DNA from: Actinomycetes bacterium
GTDB taxonomy: Bacteria > Actinomycetota > Thermoleophilia > RBG-16-64-13
DNA length: 64,000 nucleotides
Direction of reading: 5' to 3'
NCBI GenBank assembly: GCA_024637035.1
Contig: JAGXFW010000026.1
Span: 117,600-181,599 of the forward strand
In this document: positions 39,583 through 49,069 of the stretch, piece by piece
Numbering within the stretch: position 1 is the stretch's first letter
How the letters are laid out: each line of letters starts with the position of its first letter
The notes under the pieces: model-generated
What the model saw: the letters and a program-made list of their open reading frames with translations, nothing else
The model's database searches: none
Told to the model about the DNA's origin: nothing
Made by a program: the position numbers and the translations under genes

Positions 39583-40685
39583 GACGACGTCTCCCCAGCC
39601 GCGTGAGCGGCGGGCCTTGATGACGACGCTGTGGACGTGGCCGCCGTCGGGGAGCCCGGAGCGCTTGCGAGCAGCACCCCGATGCCCCGAGCCACCTCCT
39701 CGAGAATGGCGCCGTGCAGCGGCGCATTCGCCGCGGCCACCACCGACATCTGGTGCGCGACATCCGACCCCAGCAACGGTCGGTCCCCCAGAGGGCGGCC
39801 GGCGGCGTCGGTAACGATGCATCCAGCCTCTTCGAGGATCAAGGTGGAGGCGGCCACGTCGTACGGGGAGTTGTTCAGTACATGGCCTTTCCCCACCTGC
39901 CGGAAGCGGGCTTCCACCCAGGGAGCCATTTCGATCATACGAGGCCCCACGTCGATATACGCGTCGAGTTGACCGGTGAGCAGGCGGGTCATGCCATAGG
40001 TGGCACTGCCGATGTCGAACACGGCGCCATCCACCGACGAACGGTCGATGAGACCTCCGAGCGTGGTAGCCAGCTCTACCGCGGGCCTGCCACGAAAGCC
40101 GATGGTCCAGAAGAGGCGTGACAGGTCGGTGTTGGCCGACACAGCCGCGGGACGCTCCCGACCGGCCACGTCGCTCATCTCCACGCCGGAGCCTCTCTCC
40201 GCCCGGAACACCCCGCCCTCCTTGATCTCGAGCACCACGCCATAGGTCACGTCGCCCATGACCGGACGTGCCCGCATGCGGGCGGCCGCGACGCTCACGC
40301 ACGCAGCTTCGAAGCCGGCGGCAGCGGGCCTCGTACCGTCGATCGGGTCCACGACCAACACGAACTCAGCCTGCCCTCGACCGAACTCGACCAGGCCACG
40401 ATCCTCAGAGTAGACCGCGACCGGCCTACCCTGCTCGGTGAGGTACTCCGCGAGGTAGGTCTCAGCCGCCTCATCGACCGCGAAGGTCGCGTCGCCGCCC
40501 ACCGCTCTCCCGGCGAGGCCCCGCGCCCGTGCGGCGCCGAGCCAAGGCACCACCACGTCGCGCAGTCCAGCGGCCAGGCCGTCGACGAGCGATCTCAGCC
40601 ACTCGGGGGGCGACTGCGTTGTACCGCCGCTACCGGCGGGCGGATCGCCCCCGTGGCCCCCACCCATGGAGACGTGCGCGCTCAT
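39579..40685 (-). CDS. Inositol monophosphatase-family phosphatase
   Basis: A 368-residue protein with the metal-site motifs of the IMPase/FBPase superfamily: VYSEDRG, VDPIDGTRP (DPIDGT) and, near the C-terminus, YDVAASTLILEEAGCIVTDAAG. It is longer than typical IMPases owing to a Gly-rich N-terminus and an Ala/Ser-rich C-terminal tail. ATG 40685 overlaps the stop of the radical SAM gene by 4 bp. Substrate unknown; it could be a sugar phosphate, inositol phosphate or PAP. Middle gene of a tightly overlapping three-gene operon. Confidence 0.85.
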   Translation of the reverse strand: MSAHVSMGGGHGGDPPAGSGGTTQSPPEWLRSLVDGLAAGLRDVVVPWLGAARARGLAGRAVGGDATFAVDEAAETYLAEYLTEQGRPVAVYSEDRGLVEFGRGQAEFVLVVDPIDGTRPAAAGFEAACVSVAAARMRARPVMGDVTYGVVLEIKEGGVFRAERGSGVEMSDVAGRERPAAVSANTDLSRLFWTIGFRGRPAVELATTLGGLIDRSSVDGAVFDIGSATYGMTRLLTGQLDAYIDVGPRMIEMAPWVEARFRQVGKGHVLNNSPYDVAASTLILEEAGCIVTDAAGRPLGDRPLLGSDVAHQMSVVAAANAPLHGAILEEVARGIGVLLASAPGSPTAATSTASSSRPAAHAAGETSS

Positions 40686-41389
40686 CGCGGCCCGCCCGTC
40701 GGCTCGGGACTCGGGGCCCTCACGAGCCGGCGCACGCGGAAGTCGGCGCCGATGTCGGCGGCAACGGCGGCGGCGCCATCCAAGTCGATCTCCGGCACGT
40801 CGACCACCGTGGCGGTGACCTCGATCCCGGCGTCGACGCATTCCCGTATGAAGCGCAACACCGTCCGATACGCCTTCGCGAACACCGGCAGGCATACCTG
40901 GTCGTAGGTGACCTCGTCATGTGCATTCAGGCTGACGGAGACCGCTTCGAGTCTCACGGCGGCGAGTTCGGCCACCACATCGCGATCCGGGTTCAGGAGC
41001 GCCGCGTGACCGTTGGTGTCCAGTCGCACCCGGAGCCCGCGGGTGTGGAGCCATTCCGTGACGGTGAGGATCACGTCCAACCGTAGGGTGGGCTCACCTA
41101 GACCGGTGAATACCACCTCTTCCGGCGCGAGATCGAGGAATTCCAGCTCCAGCGCGGCGATCACGTCGGCGGCCTCAGGCTCTTGATCGACCGTGAGCGT
41201 GAGATCGTAGCCGTACACCTCCTGCGTGAAGTTGCGCAGGCAGAAGACGCAACCGGCCGAACACCGGTTGGTGAGATTGATGTAGAGGTTGGAACCGCCC
41301 CGGTACGTGAAACTGGGACCGGGGAACTCTCCCGGAGCCAGCCCGGAACGGGCGTTCCTCTCCTGGGAGGTGCGTCCATCACTCATCAT
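40682..41389 (-). CDS. Radical SAM protein, TatD-linked family
   Basis: A 235-residue small radical SAM enzyme: YINLTNRCSAGCVFCLRNF contains CxxxCxxC, followed by VVFTGLGEPTLRLDVI, VRLDTNGHAALLNP and VSVSLNAHDEVTYDQV. The pattern resembles, from memory, the family found beside TatD nucleases (TIGR04038). No TatD gene is in the window. TATAAT at 41403-41398 (minus) lies eight bases before ATG 41389, and no ribosome site is visible, so the mRNA may be leaderless. First gene of the rSAM, IMPase, AmrS operon. Confidence 0.8.
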   Translation of the reverse strand: MMSDGRTSQERNARSGLAPGEFPGPSFTYRGGSNLYINLTNRCSAGCVFCLRNFTQEVYGYDLTLTVDQEPEAADVIAALELEFLDLAPEEVVFTGLGEPTLRLDVILTVTEWLHTRGLRVRLDTNGHAALLNPDRDVVAELAAVRLEAVSVSLNAHDEVTYDQVCLPVFAKAYRTVLRFIRECVDAGIEVTATVVDVPEIDLDGAAAVAADIGADFRVRRLVRAPSPEPTGGPR

Positions 41390-41417
41390 GACGCGGGATT
41401 ATAGCGGTTCCGGGTCG

Positions 41418-41447
41418 TTAGACAGGGTTTCGGGCCTATGGTATGAA
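41418..41447 (+). promoter_or_regulatory. Promoter of the amino acid ABC operon
   Basis: TTAGAC (41418-41423), 18 bp, TATGAA (41442-41447) on the plus strand, 54 bp before the binding-protein ATG. It lies back to back with the TATAAT (41403-41398) of the divergent radical SAM gene. Confidence 0.5.
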
Positions 41448-41500
41448 TGAGTAGTCGCACCGAGGCGACATCGAACGTGAAAGACCCATAGAGGAGGCGC

Positions 41501-42364
41501 ATGTTGAAGAAGAGCTTGCTAGTGCTGGTCGTATTCCTGCTGGCGGCGCTGATCGCCCTGCCGTTCGTGGCGGGATGCGGGGATACCACCACCACCACGA
41601 CCGCCGCCGCCGGCGGTGACGATCCGGTCGCCGCAGCCGACGCGGCAATCGCGGCAGTCACGAAGTCCGACGCCATCGAGACCCCTCCCACCCTCAAGGA
41701 TGGCACACTCCAAGCCGGTTCGGACACCTCGTTCGCCCCGTTCGAGTTCTCCGATGAGGCTGGCGGGTACGTCGGGTTCGACGTCGACCTCGTCACGGCC
41801 ATCGCCAAGAAGATGGGGATCGAAGCTGAAGTGGTTCCCACCGGGTGGGACGGTATCATCCCGAACCTGGTCGCCGACCGCTACGACATCATCATGTCGG
41901 CTATGACCATCACGGAAGAGCGTCAGCAGCAGATCAGCTTCACAGACGGCTACATCGATACCAACCTCGCCATCACCACCCTGGTGGAGAGCCCGATAGC
42001 AGATGAGGCGGGCCTCGAGGGCAAGATCGTGGGTGTGCAGGTCGACACCACCGGTCAGTTCGCCGTGGAAGAGATAGCCGGCGTCAAGGAGATCAAGAAG
42101 TACGAGAACAGCATCGCTGCTATCCAGGACCTGCTGGCAGGCCGAGTCGACGCCGTTGTGAACGACTCGCCCGTGAACGCCTACTACACACGTGACAAGC
42201 CGGAGTTCGGCAACACCGGCAAGATCGGTACCGACGACATGTACGGCTACGGCATCAAGCAGGAGAACACCGTTCTGCTCGCAGCCATGAACGCCGCCCT
42301 GGCGGAACTCAAGGCCGACGGAACCTACGACCTTATCTACGCGAAATGGTTCGGCGGCAACTAA
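41501..42364 (+). CDS. Polar amino acid ABC transporter substrate-binding lipoprotein
   Basis: A 287-residue SBP_bac_3 protein. The signal peptide ends in a lipobox (LPFVAGCGD) and is followed by a Thr/Ala/Gly linker. The family core is clear: GTLQAGSDTSFAPFEFSDE, YVGFDVDLVTAIAKKMG, GWDGIIPNLVADRYDIIMSAMTIT, IVGVQVDTTGQFAVEE, YENSIAAIQDLLAGRVDAVV and LKADGTYDLIYAKWFG. GGAGG precedes ATG. First gene of the transporter; a strong hairpin separates it from the permease. Ligand likely a polar or basic amino acid, not determined. Confidence 0.94.
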   Translation: MLKKSLLVLVVFLLAALIALPFVAGCGDTTTTTTAAAGGDDPVAAADAAIAAVTKSDAIETPPTLKDGTLQAGSDTSFAPFEFSDEAGGYVGFDVDLVTAIAKKMGIEAEVVPTGWDGIIPNLVADRYDIIMSAMTITEERQQQISFTDGYIDTNLAITTLVESPIADEAGLEGKIVGVQVDTTGQFAVEEIAGVKEIKKYENSIAAIQDLLAGRVDAVVNDSPVNAYYTRDKPEFGNTGKIGTDDMYGYGIKQENTVLLAAMNAALAELKADGTYDLIYAKWFGGN

Positions 42365-42397
42365 CACAGGTACGCGCGCCGAGAAGGTGAGCGTTCA

Positions 42398-42431
42398 AAC
42401 CGGGGCCGGGATCAACATCCCGGCCCCGGTT
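42398..42431 (+). terminator. Strong hairpin between binding protein and permease
   Basis: A perfect 15-bp stem: AACCGGGGCCGGGAT (42398-42412), loop CAAC, ATCCCGGCCCCGGTT (42417-42431), followed by CCTTCTTTCC. It could terminate most transcripts and so give more binding protein than permease, or stabilise the upstream mRNA. Confidence 0.7.
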
Positions 42432-42456
42432 CCTTCTTTCCGCCCTCCCGTCGTCG

Positions 42457-42485
42457 TCGACACATTCCGAGGCCTGTGGTATCAA
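42457..42485 (+). promoter_or_regulatory. Internal promoter before the permease
   Basis: TCGACA (42457-42462), 17 bp, TATCAA (42480-42485), preceded by TGTGG as an extended -10. It lies after the hairpin and 86 bp before the permease start. Confidence 0.45.
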
Positions 42486-42570
42486 TAGCCGACAAACCTG
42501 AGAACGGCCACCGTCCGAGGCGTGACACGCCACCGGGCCCCCGCGGGCCGGCGCGCGAAGGGGGATCACA

Positions 42571-43379
42571 GTGGAATCGTTGCTGAACGGCTTCGAGGCG
42601 TTCCAACGCTATTACCTCAATTGGCAGATAATCCAGGAGACCCTACCGCTCCTTCTCCGCACTCTGCCGATCGTCGGCGAATTGCTGATCCTCAGCATGT
42701 TCTTCTCGTTCTTCATGGGACTCGTGCTCTCCCTGATGAGGCTCTCCCACTTCCGGGTCTTCCGATGGTTCGCGGGTGCCTACGTGGACTTCTTCCGTGG
42801 CCTGCCGCTGCTCCTGAACTTCGTGTTCGTCTACTCCGGGTTGGCCATCGTCGGAGCGGCTTCGGGGCTGCGCTTCCTCATCCTGCCCTCGGTCGTGGCC
42901 GCGGTGCTCTCGCTTTCGACCACATACGCCGCGTACTCGGCAGAAGTCTTCAGGGCCGGGATCGAATCCATCCATCGTGGGCAGATGGAAGCCGCCCGCT
43001 CGCTGGGCATGACCTACGGCCAGTCGATGCGCTACGTGGTGCTCCCTCAGGCCATCAAGGTGGTGATCCCGCCGCTCACCAACGAATTCATCGCGCTGAT
43101 CAAGGACACCTCGCTCGCGTCTGTGATCTCTGTGCAGGAGCTCCTCTTCACGGCGAAAGAGAAGATGGGCGTGGTGGCGAACCCCACTCCCCTCATGGTC
43201 GCCGCATTCGTGTACGTGCTCTTCACCATCCCCTTGATCCGGCTGGCCGCGCGCCTCGAGAAGAAGCGCGAAGGAGGCTCCAAGGGCGACAAGACCACCG
43301 GAGGCTCCACCGGCAAGACTTCGGCGCTCATCTCGGCCGACATCGCAGCCCAACTCCCGAAAGGGGGAGGTATCCAACT

Positions 43380-43383
<4 letters not shown>
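42571..43383 (+). CDS. Polar amino acid ABC transporter permease
   Basis: A 270-residue His/Glu/Gln-type permease with five or so membrane helices. The family motif is [37 protein letters not shown] in parts, including the EAA loop ([11 protein letters not shown]), then [25 protein letters not shown]. The C-terminus has a Lys/Gly/Ser-rich tail of 35 residues not usual for the family. The start is GTG 42571 with AAGGGGAT upstream; the stop overlaps the ATPase start by 3 bp. Confidence 0.92.
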
Positions 43384-44120
<737 letters not shown>

Positions 44121-44138
44121 AGGGTCTTCGGGCGGCTC

Positions 44139-44164
44139 GACCGAGCGCCGATCGGCGCTCGGTC
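44139..44164 (+). terminator. Perfect 26-bp palindrome after the ABC operon
   Basis: GACCGAGCGCCGATCGGCGCTCGGTC is continuous and self-complementary, shown here by ends GACCGAGCG and CGCTCGGTC. It lies 18 bp after the ATPase stop and between convergent genes, without a T-run; probably a bidirectional terminator or transcript-end stabiliser. Confidence 0.5.
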
Positions 44165-44234
44165 CGCGGGAACCCGATTGCGGGTCGCCGGGCCGGCACG
44201 CGTTGCCGCCGGCTCCGGCCTGAAGGCGTCCGCC

Positions 44235-45395
44235 CTACTCGAGCGTCGAAGGCAACGAGCCGACGACCACCTCTATCACCATGCGCTCCTCGCCCCGCAC
44301 GATCTCCACGGGCGCGCGGGCTCCCGGTGCCGTGACGGTGACGACAGCCGTCAGCTCTCTCGGCGTCGCAACCGCCGTCCCGTCGAACGACACGATCACG
44401 TCGCCCACCACGATGCCGGCCTCCGCGGCGGGCGCACCCTCGTGCACTTCGACGACGTACACGCCTTCATCGACACCCGCTGGGGGTGTGGCCATGAACT
44501 CCACGGACTGTATGGTCACCCCGAGATATCCGCGCAAGACTCGGCCGCTCTCCAGCAGCTGCGGGAGGATCTGTTTGGCCGTGTTGATGGGGACGGCGAA
44601 CCCGAGGTTCGTGTCGGGGATCACCGCGGTGTTGATGCCCACGACCTCCCCGGAGAGGTCGAACAACGGCCCGCCGCTGTTCCCCGGGTAGATGGCGGCG
44701 TCGGTCTGAAGGAAGTCGCCGAAGTTGGACGAGGGCAACTCCCGGCCTTTGCCACTGACCACGCCCACCGTGACCGAGTACTCGAATCCCAGCGGATTGC
44801 CCAACGCCATGACCCACTCGCCGGCGCGGATCGCGTCGGAGTCGCCCAGCGGAGCCACTGGGAGGTCACCTTTGGGCTCCACCTTGATCAGAGCCAGGTC
44901 GTCGCGGGCGTCGCTGCCCACCACCGTCGCCTCCAACGTCTCCCCGTCGAAGAAGGTCACCGAGATCTTCTCGGCGCCCTCGATGACGTGGCGGTTGGTC
45001 AAGATATAGCCGTCCTCGCTGATGATCACGCCCGACCCCTCAGACGACTGCTTGAAGTCATCGGGGATGTCGGGGTGCGTATCGGGGAGGCCGTTGTCGC
45101 CGCCCGGGTCGGTGGGATCGCTCTCCCCGGGGATGATGATGTCGGCGTTGAGGGGCTTGCCGGTCACGAAGATATGTACGACTGTGGGCCTCATCTTCTC
45201 GGCGATCGGCGCGAAGCTCGGAACGCCCTGAAGCTCAGGGTCGGAACCCGATCCGTCCACCCAGAGGTCGGCCGCGCGAGAGCCGCTCGGACGGTCGATG
45301 CCGCTGGCAACGAAGAAGCCCAACGCCGAGAAGAACAAGGCGCCGGCGAGGAGGAGGGCGAAGAGGTTACTCCGCCGGGCGAGGATCGATTGCAT
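44235..45395 (-). CDS. HtrA/DegP-family serine protease with one PDZ domain
   Basis: A 386-residue extracytoplasmic protease. An N-terminal anchor helix (LFALLLAGALFFSALGFFVASG) is followed by the trypsin-like domain with His in YILTNRHVIEG, Asp in SDARDDLALIKVE and Ser in IYPGNSGGPLFDLSG. The C-terminal PDZ domain covers GVYVVEVHEGAPAAEAGIVVGDVIVSFDG. The N-terminal residues after the anchor include a Pro/Asp/Gly-rich linker. ATG 45395 follows AAGGAG. It degrades or refolds damaged envelope proteins. The promoter has an unusual palindrome (45483-45502). Confidence 0.93.
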   Translation of the reverse strand: MQSILARRSNLFALLLAGALFFSALGFFVASGIDRPSGSRAADLWVDGSGSDPELQGVPSFAPIAEKMRPTVVHIFVTGKPLNADIIIPGESDPTDPGGDNGLPDTHPDIPDDFKQSSEGSGVIISEDGYILTNRHVIEGAEKISVTFFDGETLEATVVGSDARDDLALIKVEPKGDLPVAPLGDSDAIRAGEWVMALGNPLGFEYSVTVGVVSGKGRELPSSNFGDFLQTDAAIYPGNSGGPLFDLSGEVVGINTAVIPDTNLGFAVPINTAKQILPQLLESGRVLRGYLGVTIQSVEFMATPPAGVDEGVYVVEVHEGAPAAEAGIVVGDVIVSFDGTAVATPRELTAVVTVTAPGARAPVEIVRGEERMVIEVVVGSLPSTLE

Positions 45396-45482
45396 GGTCA
45401 CTCCTTGCTGCTGCTGAGGGGTTCCGATGAATCGGCGGAAGATAGATCGATGACCGCGGACCGTCGGCCCCAGGGGTTGTGT

Positions 45483-45502
45483 GCGGGGGATTATACCCCC
45501 GC
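45483..45502 (-). promoter_or_regulatory. htrA -10 box inside a perfect inverted repeat
   Basis: On the minus strand GCGGGGG, TATAAT, CCCCCGC: a consensus -10 between 7-bp inverted arms. No good -35 is visible. Transcription would start near 45483, giving a leader of about 85 nt to the protease gene. The dyad suggests a repressor that covers the -10. Confidence 0.55.
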
Positions 45503-45569
45503 CTCGCCTCCGCGACTCTGGAGGGCGGTCCGGAGGGAACCGACACCTCCAACCGTGACCAGAAGGAGA

Positions 45570-45941
45570 CTAAGCCGCTGTCGCCGGCGGACCTTCCGAC
45601 CCAGAGGCAAGCCCGCGGGCCCACGCCACCGTCTCGCGCAGCCGCGCCTCGTCAACCGCGTACTTGAACACGGTGCGGCCCAGGATCTCGGCCACCGGGA
45701 TACGACTGCGGTACCGAGCCTCGAGATCGGGATCGCCAGCGATGTTCACCACGCTCACGTGCAGGCCGAGTTCGACAGCAAGGGGTGCCAAATCGGCCGC
45801 CGCTACGTGGCAGAGTGAGCAGGCGTCCGCGGAGTAGAGTCGCACTACAAGGGGGAGGGCTTCCCCACGGCAGGCCTGGGCCTCCCTCGGGCCCGGTGGC
45901 TCCGCTCTCCGCTCCCCCCGACCGCGCCGTTCACCCGACAT
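45570..45941 (-). CDS. Glutaredoxin-like (DUF836) protein
   Basis: A 123-residue thioredoxin-fold protein: LVVRLYSADACSLCHVAAADLAPLA has CxxC at the usual place after the first strand, then VSVVNIAGDPDLEARYRSRIPVAEILGRTVFKYAVDEARLRETV with the cis-Pro (IPVAEI). This is typical of the DUF836/glutaredoxin-2-like family of small redox proteins. The N-terminal 28 residues are Arg/Glu-rich and may be non-native; the start could be further in. It precedes the htrA promoter and may share stress control. Confidence 0.75.
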   Translation of the reverse strand: MSGERRGRGERRAEPPGPREAQACRGEALPLVVRLYSADACSLCHVAAADLAPLAVELGLHVSVVNIAGDPDLEARYRSRIPVAEILGRTVFKYAVDEARLRETVAWARGLASGSEGPPATAA

Positions 45942-46028
45942 GTGTACGCACCCCCCGCCCCGTGGTCCGGAGCCTCCAAGTGTATCCGCGACACGCCATG
46001 AGGGACCACTGGGCCCAGGTAGAAGACC

Positions 46029-46343
46029 TCAGAGGATCGGCCGCTTCAAGTACGCGAGGAGTTTCCTCGTGTTACCCGGGTATGCCATCTCGAGCACCTG
46101 AGTACGGGCGAGGGGCACCACACTCACGAGGTCCCAACCCTGGAGGCCCAGGACGCTCAGTACCTCCACGTCCTCGATGTCGCTCGTCACGGCGGATTTG
46201 GGATCGTCGTCCCACACGATCAGGCTGATGAACTCCCACTTGGGGATAGGCCGCTGATCCCCCCGCACTTTCTCCATGATGCCGGCGTCAGCCACGGGAC
46301 TGTGATGCTCACGGATATCGATCGATGCTGCTCGGTTTCTCAT
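46029..46343 (-). CDS. DUF4177-like small protein
   Basis: A 104-residue protein. WEFISLIVWDDD...IEDVEVLSVLGLQGWDLVSVVPL and the end LLAYLKRP match the DUF4177 pattern (WEY, GWELVxV, YLKRP) with only one domain. A clear paralogue of the gene next to it (46309-46782), which has the same YPGNTRKL-AY ending. The two overlap by 35 bp. ATG 46343 follows AGGGGGC. Function unknown; the duplication is tandem. Confidence 0.65.
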   Translation of the reverse strand: MRNRAASIDIREHHSPVADAGIMEKVRGDQRPIPKWEFISLIVWDDDPKSAVTSDIEDVEVLSVLGLQGWDLVSVVPLARTQVLEMAYPGNTRKLLAYLKRPIL

Positions 46344-46782
46344 CCTTGCTGCCCCCTGCGGGTCGACGATAGTATGCGATCAACTTCCTCGTGTTTCCCG
46401 GATAGCTCAACAACAGCTGGTTGGTCTGGGCGAACGGCACGATCACGTTCACGAGTTCCCAACCCTCGCTGAGTAGCGTCTCGATGCCCTCCGCGTCCTC
46501 GAGGTCGGAGGTGCCGTGTCCATGGGTATCGGACCACACCACCCGCGACAACCACTCATAGCGAATCGCGACCGGGGCAACCGGCGCCGGAAAACGCGCG
46601 TCCGGCTCCGCCGCCGCCACAACCGGGAAGGCGACACCGGGCGGCCGGCTGTGCTTCAGGAGACCCTTCGTTGCTCCGGCTAGGAAGCCGACTCCTATCC
46701 CGACCGCCACCGCGGCTGACCGGCCAGTCCATGCGGGGCCACTCGGAGAGGCCCCGGAGATGCGGCCGCTCCCGTGTGCCAT
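46309..46782 (-). CDS. DUF4177-like protein with N-terminal TM segment
   Basis: A 157-residue protein. A glycine-rich hydrophobic N-terminal segment (RSAAVAVGIGVGFLAGATKGLL) precedes a DUF4177-type domain: YEWLSRVVWSD, IETLLSEGWELVNVIVPF, LLLSYPGNTRKLIAYYRRP. The shared YPGNTRKL and GW-LV cores identify it as a tandem paralogue of the downstream gene. GGAGG precedes ATG by six bases. Function unknown. Confidence 0.65.
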   Translation of the reverse strand: MAHGSGRISGASPSGPAWTGRSAAVAVGIGVGFLAGATKGLLKHSRPPGVAFPVVAAAEPDARFPAPVAPVAIRYEWLSRVVWSDTHGHGTSDLEDAEGIETLLSEGWELVNVIVPFAQTNQLLLSYPGNTRKLIAYYRRPAGGSKDEKPSSIDRYP

Positions 46783-46916
46783 CGTCTACCTCCGTCACGC
46801 TAGATCTGCCGTCGCGTATTCAGCATCGGCTGGGCCATTCCCTTGACCAATGGGCAAACAGGACGGCTTCCAATGAGGTGCCCACCTTGTCGCAGGAGGG
46901 CAGAAGGGCAGGCGAG

Positions 46917-49067
46917 CTACCGCAGCGCCCGTACCAGTACCTCCACCGGATGCGCCACGAGCCGCTCCGTGCCCATCTCGATCTGGGAACGGCATGAGAT
47001 GCCGCACGTGACTACCTGACCCTCGTGTTCGTTCAGCCGCGTGAACAGGCGCGCCCCCAGAGCCTGTGAGAGTTCCGAGTACTCCACCTTGTAGCCGAAC
47101 GATCCGACCATTCCGCAGCACAATGCCTCTACCTCGTGCACTACGACGCCCGGGATCAGCCGCAACAGCTCGGCCGGCGCGGAGCCGATGCCTAGAGCCT
47201 TCTGGTGGCAGTGCCCGTGTACGACGAATCTTTCGACCAGCGGCTCAAGACGGAGCCGCGACCAACCCTCGCGCGCGGCCTGGACCAGGTACTCCGTGAC
47301 GTCATAGACGTTCGATCCGACGAGCGCGACCCGCTCGTCGCCCGCCGGCAAGGTGGTTTCGAGCAGGCGCCGGTAGTCGTCGCGGAGCGCCGAGAGGCAC
47401 GACGGCTCGAGACAGACGATGTCGTAGCCTTCGTCTACTAGGCGGGCGAGCTCCTCGACGTTGTTGGCGGCCCAACCGCGAGCGATCTCGAGGGACCCTT
47501 GGCTCATGGCCGGCCGTCCGCAGCACGAGGTGTGCGCGAGCACCACCTCAGCTCCGGCCCGCTCGAGCGTAACGACCGCGGCGCGGCCCACCCGCGGGAG
47601 GTTGTGGTTGACGAAACAGTCCACGAAGAGCGCGACGCGCCGCTCGGGCCGGGGCACCCGCGCCCGGCCGCGACGGAGGAACCAGGCTTCGAGGGTCTCC
47701 CGCTCGTAGCGAGGGGGGCGGCGGGCGGGGTCGATGCCGATGAGGCGCATGGGCGCGCGCGCAGCGCGCGCCGCCATGAGCGGGTTTGCCAAGGGCGCGA
47801 GCGGGCTGAGCACAGCGCCCAGGAGGTCCGCGCGGGCGAACATCCGATCGCGCCATCCCAGACCCCCCTCGGCCTTGGCGCGTGCCCGGATCACGGTGTT
47901 CAACCACGGGATGTCGATGTTCACCGGGCACACCTCGGTGCAGCGAGAGCAGGTCGTGCAGAGGCCGTTGATGTGAGCGGCCCCTTCCACGTCGCCCGTC
48001 ACCTGGGCCCACGCGCACCCGATGCCGCCCGGATACGGATCGGCTCCGTAGACGTGACCTCCCACCCTCGTGTAGGGCGCGCACGCGTTGAGGCACGCGC
48101 CGCACCGGATGCAGTAGAGCGTCTCCCTCAATTCGGGGTCGGCGGCGGCGGCACCCCGCCCGTTGTCTACGATGACCAGGTGGAATTCGCGTTCCCGCAC
48201 CGTGGAGCCGGTCGCGCGGCCGAGGTCGAGCGGAGGGGTCGAGGGTGTCCCGGTGATGAACGAGACGTAGCTGGTGAGAAGCTGCCCGGTCGCGCTGCGC
48301 GGCAGCAGTTCGAGGAACGGCGCCACATCCTCCAGCCGTTCCAAGATCTTCTCGCGCCCGGTGACGGCCACGTGAATGGGAGGCAGCTGGGTCGACAGCC
48401 GCACGTTGCCCTCGTTCTCGACCACGACCAGCGTCCCTGTATCGGCCACCACGAAGTTCGCCCCGGTCACGCCCATGTCCGCCTGCAGGAACCGCTCGCG
48501 CAGATCGTCGCGCACGAGCCGGGTGAGGTCCTCCGCCTCGGTGGGGGGGTCGGCCAGCCCCATCTTCTCGGCGAACAGGTCGATCACTTCGGCCTTGGTC
48601 TTGTGCACCGCAGGCACGATCAGGTGACTCGGCCGCTCGTCGGCCAACTGGATGATGCGCTCGCCGAGGTCGGTCTCGATCACCTCCACGCCGACCGCTT
48701 CCAGCGCCGCGTTCAAGTGCACCTCTTCGGTGACCATCGACTTCGACTTCACCACGAGCCGCACGCCCCGCTCCACCGCCAAGCGGGCCACATAGTCACT
48801 CGCCTCCGTCGCTGTGGCGGCGACGATCACGTGCCCTCCCCGCTGCTCCACCACTTCCACCAACCGGGCGAGGAGAACGTCGTTGCGCTCGATCGCGTCC
48901 TCCTTGATGGAACGCAGCTGCGACCGGCCCGCTTGGAAGTCGAGACCCTCGAAGGCGAGCGCACGGCGGGATCCCAGGGTGGCCATGGCGCTCTCGAGGG
49001 CCCGCCCGAGCGTGGGACTGGCAAGCGCCGAGTGGATCTCAGCTCCGATGTCGGTCCGCAGGGCCAC
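46917..49067 (-). CDS. LutB-LutA fusion: LUD, ferredoxin and CCG iron-sulfur oxidoreductase
   Basis: A 716-residue protein joining LutB and LutA in one chain. The N-terminal LUD domain includes SKSMVTEEVHLNAALEAVGVEVIETDLGERIIQLADE, GVTGANFVVADTGTLVVVENEGN and PPIHVAVTGREKI. Two [4Fe-4S] motifs CIRCGACLNACA and CTTCSRCTEVCPVNID follow. Two CCG domains complete it: VDCFVNHNLPRVG, HTSCCGRPAM, LEPSCLSAL, HGHCHQKAL, ALCCGMVGSF and CGISCRSQIE. LutABC oxidise L-lactate to pyruvate; electron acceptor unknown. GTG 49067 is two bases after the LutC stop. Confidence 0.85.
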   Translation of the reverse strand: MALRTDIGAEIHSALASPTLGRALESAMATLGSRRALAFEGLDFQAGRSQLRSIKEDAIERNDVLLARLVEVVEQRGGHVIVAATATEASDYVARLAVERGVRLVVKSKSMVTEEVHLNAALEAVGVEVIETDLGERIIQLADERPSHLIVPAVHKTKAEVIDLFAEKMGLADPPTEAEDLTRLVRDDLRERFLQADMGVTGANFVVADTGTLVVVENEGNVRLSTQLPPIHVAVTGREKILERLEDVAPFLELLPRSATGQLLTSYVSFITGTPSTPPLDLGRATGSTVREREFHLVIVDNGRGAAAADPELRETLYCIRCGACLNACAPYTRVGGHVYGADPYPGGIGCAWAQVTGDVEGAAHINGLCTTCSRCTEVCPVNIDIPWLNTVIRARAKAEGGLGWRDRMFARADLLGAVLSPLAPLANPLMAARAARAPMRLIGIDPARRPPRYERETLEAWFLRRGRARVPRPERRVALFVDCFVNHNLPRVGRAAVVTLERAGAEVVLAHTSCCGRPAMSQGSLEIARGWAANNVEELARLVDEGYDIVCLEPSCLSALRDDYRRLLETTLPAGDERVALVGSNVYDVTEYLVQAAREGWSRLRLEPLVERFVVHGHCHQKALGIGSAPAELLRLIPGVVVHEVEALCCGMVGSFGYKVEYSELSQALGARLFTRLNEHEGQVVTCGISCRSQIEMGTERLVAHPVEVLVRALR

Positions 49068-49069
49068 TC

